A stretch of DNA of 11,612 bases, from the NCBI GenBank assembly GCA_964434585.1, contig CAYSVN010000035.1, forward strand, positions 1-11,612, read 5' to 3'. The position numbers and the translations under genes are program-made. Positions 6,823 through 11,612 of the stretch are shown here, in pieces. Position 1 is the stretch's first letter, and the number at the start of each line of letters is the position of its first letter. The notes under the pieces are model-generated. The model saw only the letters and a list, made by a program, of their open reading frames with translations. It was not told where the DNA came from and made no database searches. The DNA is from CAYSVN01 sp964434585 (GTDB taxonomy: Bacteria > Patescibacteriota > Gracilibacteria > Peribacterales > Peribacteraceae).

Positions 6823-6914
6823 CTACCAGACTTTAATACCCATAATTTATATTTGTACAATCTAGTTCCACATAAGCAACCATAAGGAGCTCCATTTACT
6901 TTTTATATCAAGAG

Positions 6915-6938
6915 AACAATCAAACTGATTGTTTTTTT
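6915..6938 (+). terminator. Terminator-like hairpin pointing along the plus strand
   Basis: AACAATCA (6915-6922) pairs with TGATTGTT (6926-6933) around a 3-nt loop, followed by a T-rich tail on the plus strand only. It abuts the stop codon of the minus-strand Nudix gene, but on that strand there is no U-tract. I see no plus-strand protein gene upstream between 6737 and 6915. Confidence 0.5.
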
Positions 6939-7356
6939 ATTTTATCTTTCCTGCACAATAAAGATCATCAATCACCTTAGAATAGACAAATGCTAAGGGA
7001 AGCTTCTTAGCTTCTGCGTAAGTAAAGAATCCATAATTTGAAACCTCTTCTTTTTGCATTACTACCTCGCCTGCATACTCACCAAGGTGTACTAGAGCAA
7101 AAAACCTTTTACCATCTTCAACTAGATCATAAAATGAAAATTTTTCTGTTGGTGTAAATTCTAAACCGACTTCTTCTTTTACTTCTCTAATGACTGTTGC
7201 TTCAATGCTGGTATCAAACTCCTCTAGTCCTCCCGATGGGAACCCCCAATAGTTTGGATAATGCTTTTTAGATTCAGCTCTTTTAATGAGCATAATTTTG
7301 TTGCTATTTATAATGGCAGCAGAGCCTGAAATTTGACCTAATATAATATTGTTCAT
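6937..7356 (-). CDS. Nudix hydrolase
   Basis: The 139-residue protein has the Nudix fold layout: ILGQISGSAAIINSNKIML as the first strands, the substrate-side WGFPSGG (37-43), then the Nudix helix G43 to L65. The box REVKEEVGL (57-65) is intact and supplies the Mg2+ ligands. The more N-terminal Glu of GX5EX7REUXEEXGU is Thr49. Family members cleave nucleoside diphosphates linked to another moiety; the substrate cannot be read from this sequence (house-cleaning of oxidised nucleotides or a nucleotide sugar are examples). The ATG at 7356 lies 6 nt after a TATAAT, so it is probably leaderless. It is divergent from the lipoprotein gene. Confidence 0.9.
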   Translation of the reverse strand: MNNIILGQISGSAAIINSNKIMLIKRAESKKHYPNYWGFPSGGLEEFDTSIEATVIREVKEEVGLEFTPTEKFSFYDLVEDGKRFFALVHLGEYAGEVVMQKEEVSNYGFFTYAEAKKLPLAFVYSKVIDDLYCAGKIK

Positions 7357-7362
7357 TAATCT

Positions 7363-7368
7363 ATTATA
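7363..7368 (-). promoter_or_regulatory. -10 box of a leaderless promoter for the Nudix gene
   Basis: A perfect TATAAT on the minus strand is followed by 6 nt and then the ATG at 7356. No good -35 element is visible. Transcription would start at the start codon. Confidence 0.6.
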
Positions 7369-7410
7369 ATTGCATTAATCATATTAACTATAGCCAAAAA
7401 CTTATATCTA

Positions 7411-7419
7411 TGATAAAAT
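7411..7419 (+). promoter_or_regulatory. Extended -10 leaderless promoter of the coiled-coil lipoprotein gene
   Basis: TGA-TAAAAT (7411-7419) is an extended -10 with 6 nt before the ATG at 7426. With the minus-strand TATAAT it forms a 69-bp divergent promoter region between the Nudix and lipoprotein genes. Confidence 0.6.
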
Positions 7420-7425
7420 AGTAAG

Positions 7426-8283
7426 ATGCAAAAGAAGACATTTACATTACTGGTAACAACACTACTGCTCGCTGGTTGTTTTGGCGGTGATACAGATACG
7501 CCTAATAATACTCCTACAGAAACAATAGCCCCTGAGCGTAACACTAATATCTTTTACCGTCCTAGTAGCCCTATGGGTATGATGATTGCTACATTGCTTT
7601 CGCGTGGCTCGTTTCAATATGGACACAGTGCTAGCACTGGCATTAAGCACCAAATGCAGCTGCTAAATGGGCAAGCTGCTACCACAAGTGATGAGACGTT
7701 TTTACTATTACAAGAGCTTGGCAATATATTACAAGTAAACATTGAGACACTTATGAATAATGCCTCTGATAGACAAGTAGCTCTTGATGGATACCTTAAT
7801 CAGCTAGTTGGCATTACTGGGCAAAATAATGAAACGAATGATGGAGTTGCTCAACGTAAGCTTAAAGAGTTAAAAGCTGAACTTGATAGTGCTGAGGAGA
7901 AAATAAAAACAGCCAAAACATTAGTAAAAGATGATGAAAAACGTGTAAAAGAAGCGCTTGATAATGATGATTATTCGCTTGCCAGTTTCCAGCAACAAAA
8001 ACTTATTGAGTCTCAAACAGCGCTAGCGATGGCTGAAGCAAGCGAAAAGCAAACTGAAAGCCTTCATGATCGCTTTGAAGAATTAATTGAAAATGCACAT
8101 GGACGCATAGCTGCCATTAATGGTAACAGACAGGCGTTACTTCTGGGTGTTACTATTCAGAATGTTGATGGTATTGAAGACCTTGGTATTGTGGAAGGAG
8201 AGGGGAATCTTCCTAAGATTAAGTCGGGCACTAGTTCTAAGTCTGACAAATCGGATGATAAACTTAATATGTTTGGAATTTGA
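7426..8283 (+). CDS. Coiled-coil lipoprotein of unknown function
   Basis: The 285-residue protein starts with MQKKTFTLLVTTLLLAGC, a lipoprotein signal peptide with lipobox LAGC and lipidated C18. A Thr/Pro/Asn-rich linker follows (about 20-40), then a region with short hydrophobic helices (about 44-130). A long charged heptad-like region (about 142-225; KLKELKAELDSAEEKIKTA and similar) predicts a coiled coil. The C-terminus is Ser/Lys/Asp-rich and ends MFGI, with TGA directly followed by TAA. I recognise no family. It lies just upstream of the virB4-like gene, which has its own promoter. A structural envelope role beside the secretion ATPase is plausible but only from position. Confidence 0.75.
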   Translation: MQKKTFTLLVTTLLLAGCFGGDTDTPNNTPTETIAPERNTNIFYRPSSPMGMMIATLLSRGSFQYGHSASTGIKHQMQLLNGQAATTSDETFLLLQELGNILQVNIETLMNNASDRQVALDGYLNQLVGITGQNNETNDGVAQRKLKELKAELDSAEEKIKTAKTLVKDDEKRVKEALDNDDYSLASFQQQKLIESQTALAMAEASEKQTESLHDRFEELIENAHGRIAAINGNRQALLLGVTIQNVDGIEDLGIVEGEGNLPKIKSGTSSKSDKSDDKLNMFGI

Positions 8284-8411
8284 TAAACGTTGCAGATGCT
8301 GCAAAGGTGTAAAAGTTTAAGAAGGACATCAATGCTATCAGATTATTATACTAAGATCCCTTAATAAAGCCTCTGCCACTTTTACAACGCTTGAAACCTT
8401 TTTAACGTTTA
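8284..8411. repeat. Imperfect inverted repeat upstream of the virB4-like gene
   Basis: The arms 8284-8315 and 8379-8411 are 32 and 33 nt. Their outer ends TAAACGTT/AACGTTTA and inner ends TGTAAAAG/CTTTTACA are perfectly complementary, while the middles pair poorly. They bracket 63 nt. The left arm begins right after the lipoprotein stop and itself contains a small hairpin, TTGCAG/CTGCAA. Most of this 181-nt gap is therefore covered by the repeat; the rest is the virB4 promoter. Confidence 0.5.
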
Positions 8412-8417
8412 TTTTCC

Positions 8418-8448
8418 CTTACATTAAATCACTATTTTGTGCTATAAT
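8418..8448 (+). promoter_or_regulatory. Extended -10 promoter of the virB4-like gene
   Basis: TGC-TATAAT (8440-8448) is a consensus extended -10, with CTTACA (8418-8423) at the -35 position. The spacer contains ACTATTTTGTGC (8431-8442), nearly the same as in the pilin promoter. Predicted start is near 8455, giving a leader of about 10 nt without a Shine-Dalgarno site. Confidence 0.75.
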
Positions 8449-8464
8449 AAGTAGATAACCTGCA

Positions 8465-10423
8465 ATGACAAACACACCTAAAAAAGCACCGCATCCTTCG
8501 ACCGTCAGCCTTGCGCTTGACGAACTGCTAGGACTTAATAAGAAAGTGCAAGTTGCACTGCGACGTGCTAAGCGTGAAGGGGATAATTTAACAGAGGATG
8601 AAAAATCTATCCTACAGCGCTACCAGGAAGGAATGCAAAAGACGCTTGATATTATTTCGCCGAGTGCACTGGAAATTAAGAATTCTGAACTTGTTGTAAA
8701 TGACCTACATTGCCGTACTCTTTATATTTATAACTGGCCTAGCTATATTTACCCTAACTGGCTAAGCCAAACTATTAATTACGAGGCACAAATGGATATT
8801 GCCCAGTTTATTTATCCGGCTGGCAGTAAGGCTATTATGCGTATTTTAAAGAAAAAAGTAGCAGAAATGCGTAGTTCAGTACGAATGCTAGAAGAGCGAG
8901 GAATGGTGCGAGATCCTGCGTTAGAAGCTGCTCTGCAAGACGCAGAAGAACTGCGAGACTTACTGGCACGTGGTAGTGAAAAATTATTCCAGCTTGGAAT
9001 GTATATTACTATTTACCATGAAGATCCTGAAAAATTAAAAAAACTACAAACAGACATTGAGTCTGTTCTTGGTGGTAAGCTTATTTTAAGTAAGCCAGCT
9101 TTTATGCAAATGGAACATGCTTGGACTTCTACGTTGCCACTTTGTATAGACGAGCTACAAATTAATCGGAATATGAACACATCGCCTATTGCTACTAGTT
9201 TCCCGTTTAGTAGTAGCAGCCTAACCGATGACCATGGTATTTTATATGGTATTAATCGTCACAATGAATCGTTGGTGATTTTTGATCGTTTTGATTTACC
9301 AAATGCAAACGCAACGGTGTTTGCGACATCTGGTGCTGGTAAATCGTTTACAGTTAAACTAGAAATTCTGCGAAGTATGATGATGGGCGTTGAAGTGTTT
9401 GTGATTGATCCCGAAAATGAGTATGTTTCTTTGGCTGAAACGGTTGGGGGTACCCATATTCCAATATCTTTACAAAGTAGCCACCGTATTAACCCGTTTG
9501 ACTTACCTAGAGCTGTCCGTGGTGATAAAGCAGAAACTGGTGAAGTGCTACGTGCTGCTGCTGTTAACCTGCATGGCCTCTTTAAGTTAATGCTAGGTGT
9601 ACTTTCGCCAGCAGAAGAAGCAGTGCTGGATAAAGCTATTTTAGACACATACGCCTTAAAAGACATTACAATGGAAACAGAGTTTCCAGAGGATGTTGAA
9701 GTGCCAACATTACATGACTTAGTTGATGTGCTTAGCACCACCAATGGAGGTGAAGAAATGGCGCAAACACTTGGTAAGTATACCACTGGTAGCTTTAGAG
9801 GTATTTTTGACCAACCAACAAATGTGGAACTTGATAACCAGCTGATTGTTTTCCAGATTCGTGATTTAGAAGATCAACTTCGCCCTATTGCTATTTATAT
9901 TGTTTTAAACTTCCTTTGGAATAGAATTCGTAGCGATCTTAAACGCCGAATGATGGTTATTGATGAAGCCTGGAACCTTATGCAATACGAAGATAGCGCA
10001 AAGTTCCTTTATGGACTTATTAAGCGAGCCCGTAAGTATTACCTTGGTGTTACCACTATTACTCAGGATGTAGAAGATTTTGTAAATTCGCCATATGGTA
10101 AACCAATTATTACAAACTCTTCTTTACAAATTCTTTTAAAACAATCACCAACAGCGGTGGACCAAATGCAAAAACTATTCTACTTAACAGAAGGGGAGAA
10201 GTACCTACTGCTTAACAGTGGTATTGGCCAAGGGTTATTTTTTGCTGGTAATAGGCACGTTGCTATTGAGATTGTGGCCTCGCCAGGAGAAGAAAAAATT
10301 ATCACCACTAAGCCAGAAGACGTTATTGCAAATAAAGAAAAAAAAGCACTTAAGGCTGCCCTAGCTGAAGACGAGGTGGATAAAGTCGCCATCGAAGAGG
10401 CTCTAGAAGATGTAGAAGATTAA
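8465..10423 (+). CDS. VirB4-like type IV secretion ATPase
   Basis: The 652-residue protein is a cytoplasmic P-loop ATPase of the VirB4/TraC (CagE/TrbE) group that energises substrate transfer or pilus assembly. The N-terminal domain (about 1-235) has a helical, charged segment (about 120-200). The ATPase domain starts near 255: Walker A SGAGKSF (289-295), VFVIDPENEY (311-320), INPFDLP (342-348), Walker B MMVIDEAW (496-503) and the downstream TITQD (531-535) typical of this family. A charged Lys/Glu-rich tail ends the protein. No membrane helix is seen. Length is somewhat below that of classical VirB4 (close to 800), as expected for a form with a shorter N-terminal part. It shares promoter architecture with the pilin operon at 4579-6005, supporting a common machine. 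VirB8, VirB9, VirB10 and VirD4 homologues are not in the window. Confidence 0.93.
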   Translation: MTNTPKKAPHPSTVSLALDELLGLNKKVQVALRRAKREGDNLTEDEKSILQRYQEGMQKTLDIISPSALEIKNSELVVNDLHCRTLYIYNWPSYIYPNWLSQTINYEAQMDIAQFIYPAGSKAIMRILKKKVAEMRSSVRMLEERGMVRDPALEAALQDAEELRDLLARGSEKLFQLGMYITIYHEDPEKLKKLQTDIESVLGGKLILSKPAFMQMEHAWTSTLPLCIDELQINRNMNTSPIATSFPFSSSSLTDDHGILYGINRHNESLVIFDRFDLPNANATVFATSGAGKSFTVKLEILRSMMMGVEVFVIDPENEYVSLAETVGGTHIPISLQSSHRINPFDLPRAVRGDKAETGEVLRAAAVNLHGLFKLMLGVLSPAEEAVLDKAILDTYALKDITMETEFPEDVEVPTLHDLVDVLSTTNGGEEMAQTLGKYTTGSFRGIFDQPTNVELDNQLIVFQIRDLEDQLRPIAIYIVLNFLWNRIRSDLKRRMMVIDEAWNLMQYEDSAKFLYGLIKRARKYYLGVTTITQDVEDFVNSPYGKPIITNSSLQILLKQSPTAVDQMQKLFYLTEGEKYLLLNSGIGQGLFFAGNRHVAIEIVASPGEEKIITTKPEDVIANKEKKALKAALAEDEVDKVAIEEALEDVED

Positions 10424-10621
10424 GAGATTTGTTGATCAGTAGTTAATAGAATAATAGTATATGGTTCTTATTTATAGATAAAATAGACACCTAATTACTA
10501 CTATTTTGTGCACTGCCTACCGTTAAAAAACCTCTAAAACGCCTAGAACATCTTCTGCTTCCACAGTCTCTTACAAAATTCCCTTGCGCTACAACCTTCT
10601 TCACCTTAAACTACCCAAACT
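10424..10621 (+). other. Intergenic region with a G-poor leader
   Basis: No gene is visible. A TAAAAT (10479-10484) could be a -10 box for the downstream gene. At 10500-10511 the 12-mer ACTATTTTGTGC repeats the spacer element of the virB4 promoter but lacks TATAAT after it. From about 10504 to the start codon the plus strand holds only about ten G, with none in the last 33 nt, so an RNA from here would be largely unstructured and rich in C, A and U. Confidence 0.45.
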
Positions 10622-10828
10622 ATGCCAAGAGGAACACGTAAAGTCTACGCCGGCTACTGCTCTAAAAACGACGATGGTTGTAATCGCCGACTTTTAAGTG
10701 TTCGTTTTCACCCTAATAAAAATGGTAAATCTGCTAAAGATCACCAAGCTAAGTTTTCTAAAAAGTACTGTCCAGACTGTCGTTGTCGTAAAGAGGTAAA
10801 ATTCAAAGAAGAAAAGCATTCTAGTTAA
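10622..10828 (+). CDS. Small basic zinc-ribbon protein, L33-like
   Basis: The 68-residue protein is very basic and has two cysteine pairs suited to one zinc: C13-x6-C20 and C50-x2-C53, with an extra C55. The segment KKYCPDCRCRKEVKFKEE (47-64) resembles the C-terminal half of ribosomal protein bL33, where KKYCPxC is followed by a basic/acidic tail. The N-terminal half (YCSKNDDGC) is longer between cysteines than in usual L33, so this is either a divergent bL33 or an unrelated small nucleic-acid-binding ribbon. There is no Shine-Dalgarno site; the ATG follows an A/C/T-only stretch. A hairpin terminator lies 26 nt downstream, so it is probably transcribed alone. Confidence 0.7.
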   Translation: MPRGTRKVYAGYCSKNDDGCNRRLLSVRFHPNKNGKSAKDHQAKFSKKYCPDCRCRKEVKFKEEKHSS

Positions 10829-10853
10829 TCGTTTTTATTTCTAGTGTTATTTT

Positions 10854-10875
10854 ATCCCTTTATTGGGATTTTTTT
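10854..10875 (+). terminator. Intrinsic terminator after the L33-like gene
   Basis: ATCCC (10854-10858) pairs with GGGAT (10865-10869) around a 6-nt loop, followed directly by a T-run (10869-10875). The stem is short but the tail is strong and the position is right. Confidence 0.7.
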
Positions 10876-10889
10876 GTATCTATTATTAC

Positions 10890-10898
10890 TGGTATAAT
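10890..10898 (+). promoter_or_regulatory. Extended -10 leaderless promoter of the next membrane protein
   Basis: TGG-TATAAT (10890-10898) is a consensus extended -10 and lies 7 nt before the ATG at 10906, so the mRNA should have essentially no leader. It begins 15 nt after the preceding terminator. Confidence 0.7.
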
Positions 10899-10905
10899 TT
10901 GTGGT

Positions 10906-11214
10906 ATGAAAATGATACTTATAACATTAGCAGTAATAGAAGCAGTGCCTTTGCTTGTTTACCCTTTTATTATTATTGCAAATATTATGTCGCTTGCTGG
11001 CCATAAAACTGGTGATGAAACTATGCTACTTATGGTAACAATGTATAGTTTTTTAGCTGTTTCTACTTTGTATCCAATTACTTATATTTTTGCGACTGCG
11101 CGTAATGTTAGCTACTGGAATGCAGAAAAAATTAGCATCAAGCTGCAATTGTTACCACTGTTGCACCTTGCCATTATTATTGGGCTATTTATATTGTGGG
11201 GAAGAATGGGGTAA
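10906..11214 (+). CDS. Membrane protein, three predicted helices, unknown function
   Basis: The 102-residue protein has hydrophobic segments at about 4-30, 40-65 and 80-98, separated by short polar loops (HKTGDE at 33-38; ARNVSYWNAEKIS around 65-77). There is no cleavable signal, cysteine or recognisable motif. Its own extended -10 promoter and the terminator upstream make it an independent unit. Two ATG codons occur close together (codons 1 and 3); I chose the first because it fits the predicted transcription start. No function can be proposed. Confidence 0.7.
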   Translation: MKMILITLAVIEAVPLLVYPFIIIANIMSLAGHKTGDETMLLMVTMYSFLAVSTLYPITYIFATARNVSYWNAEKISIKLQLLPLLHLAIIIGLFILWGRMG

Positions 11215-11227
11215 CTATTTTACTTCT

Positions 11228-11259
11228 ACTTTTTTGTAACCAAAAAAGTAACAAAAAAG
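11228..11259. repeat. A/T hairpin with a tandem 12-13 bp repeat
   Basis: ACTTTTTTG (11228-11236) pairs perfectly with CAAAAAAGT (11241-11249) around TAAC. The right arm then repeats as GTAACCAAAAAAG (11236-11248) and GTAACAAAAAAG (11248-11259). It follows the membrane protein stop by 13 nt and opens the noncoding tail of the window. Confidence 0.6.
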
Positions 11260-11283
11260 TTTCGCGCTAGACGTTCGTTCGTA

Positions 11284-11350
11284 AGTAACTTATTGCAAGT
11301 CATTCACTGTCCTTCTTCGGCGGACGGGCGCTCATTCCCTTGCAAGTTAC
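11284..11350. repeat. Inverted repeat with bulge in the noncoding tail
   Basis: GTAACTTATTGCAAG (11285-11299) and CTTGCAAGTTAC (11339-11350) are complementary apart from about three extra bases on the left arm. They enclose a GC-richer stretch of about 39 nt. Confidence 0.45.
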
Positions 11351-11359
11351 TAGTACGCC

Positions 11360-11377
11360 CTCTCGGGAGCGCGAGAG
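11360..11377. repeat. Small GC-rich hairpin
   Basis: CTCTCG (11360-11365) pairs with CGAGAG (11372-11377) around GGAGCG. No T-run follows, so it is not a typical terminator. Confidence 0.4.
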
Positions 11378-11407
11378 AAATATGTTTAATGTTATGGCAA
11401 ACTATGT

Positions 11408-11436
11408 TTGTCCTTCGACTACGCTCAGGATGACAA
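11408..11436 (-). repeat. Intergenic hairpin repeat, copy 1 (arms CCT/AGG)
   Basis: Read on the minus strand, the core GAGCGTAGTCGA is flanked by CCT and AGG and further out by TTGT and ACAA. Its translation gives HPERSRR, a signature of the spurious small proteins that gene finders call on this widely scattered intergenic repeat type, as I remember it. Confidence 0.7.
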
Positions 11437-11455
11437 GTATGCAACGAAGTGTTGT

Positions 11456-11482
11456 GCAGTGGTGAGCGTAGCCGAACCATGC
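11456..11482 (+). repeat. Intergenic hairpin repeat, copy 2 (arms TGGT/ACCA)
   Basis: The core GAGCGTAGCCGA is flanked by TGGT and ACCA, then by GCA and TGC with one bulged base. The copy is inverted relative to copy 1, so the two cores can also pair with each other. Confidence 0.65.
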
Positions 11483-11591
11483 TCTGTGAACGGAAAAGTC
11501 GATCACTTAATTGCTCGAAACAAAGGCGTCCGATTAACAAAAGAGATAAACTCTATGGACTTTGACGTGAACAGATAGCACAACACGTGAG

Positions 11592-11612
11592 GTACTGAGC
11601 TTGCCGAAGTAT
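11592..11612 (+). repeat. Intergenic hairpin repeat, copy 3 (arms TACT/AGTA)
   Basis: The core GAGCTTGCCGA, one base shorter in its loop, is flanked by TACT and AGTA. It touches the window edge and may continue. Between copies 2 and 3 (11483-11591) I see no gene or structure. Confidence 0.6.

Noticed and set aside
8281..8286. UGA read as glycine (as in some CPR lineages)
   Set aside because: No coding frame needs an internal TGA, no extra tRNA is seen, and the only gene stop using TGA is followed at once by TAA, so the standard bacterial code explains everything.
9259..9786. Long open frame (175 codons) antisense to the virB4-like gene
   Set aside because: It is Ser/Thr-rich shadow coding opposite a strongly supported gene.
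11304..11540. Minus-strand open frame of 78 codons containing CHPERSRR
   Set aside because: It is a translation of the intergenic hairpin repeat. HPERSRR-type peptides are a known sign of spurious calls, and no promoter or hydrophobic/domain pattern supports it.
11228..11612. CRISPR array or integron
   Set aside because: Repeats are neither evenly spaced nor identical, and no cas or integrase gene is present.

Overview
The window looks like a piece of a small, AT-rich genome of the Candidate Phyla Radiation (Patescibacteria; a Saccharibacteria- or Parcubacteria-like cell is my guess). The basis is indirect: a VirB4-type ATPase and VirB2/TrbC-like pilins in a chromosomal setting with argS and a tRNA, a divergent arginyl-tRNA synthetase, almost no Shine-Dalgarno sites, and promoters lying directly on start codons. 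No rRNA or other taxonomic marker is present, so the assignment is inference.

Left part (1-4580): the 3' end of an unidentified gene, a small three-helix membrane protein, and a minus-strand B3/B4-domain gene broken by a one-base frameshift and lacking a clear start codon. Next comes argS (GTG start) behind an extended -10 promoter, followed 11 nt later by a lipoprotein with two SH3b domains and a degenerate NodB-type deacetylase domain. A strong hairpin terminator closes this unit.

Middle (4579-7356, mostly minus strand): two translationally coupled pilin-like genes. One encodes a short pilin; the other is a 352-residue protein made of three consecutive pilin-like modules with a second signal-peptidase-like site inside it. 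A leaderless promoter with an adjoining imperfect direct repeat lies upstream. Then come tRNA-Gly(GCC) on the plus strand, a small atypical receiver-domain protein with its own style of translation signals, and a Nudix hydrolase.

Right part (7411-11612, plus strand): a coiled-coil lipoprotein divergent from the Nudix gene, an imperfect inverted repeat, and the virB4-like ATPase gene, whose promoter closely resembles that of the pilin operon. These are followed by a small L33-like zinc ribbon protein behind a G-poor leader, a three-helix membrane protein, and about 400 bp of noncoding sequence full of hairpins and repeats.

Working together: pilins, VirB4-like ATPase and perhaps the coiled-coil lipoprotein probably belong to one envelope-spanning type IV secretion or pilus-like apparatus. 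Its two transcription units carry matching promoters. The rest is housekeeping (argS, tRNA-Gly, L33-like protein, Nudix). I see no CRISPR array, transposase or phage gene.
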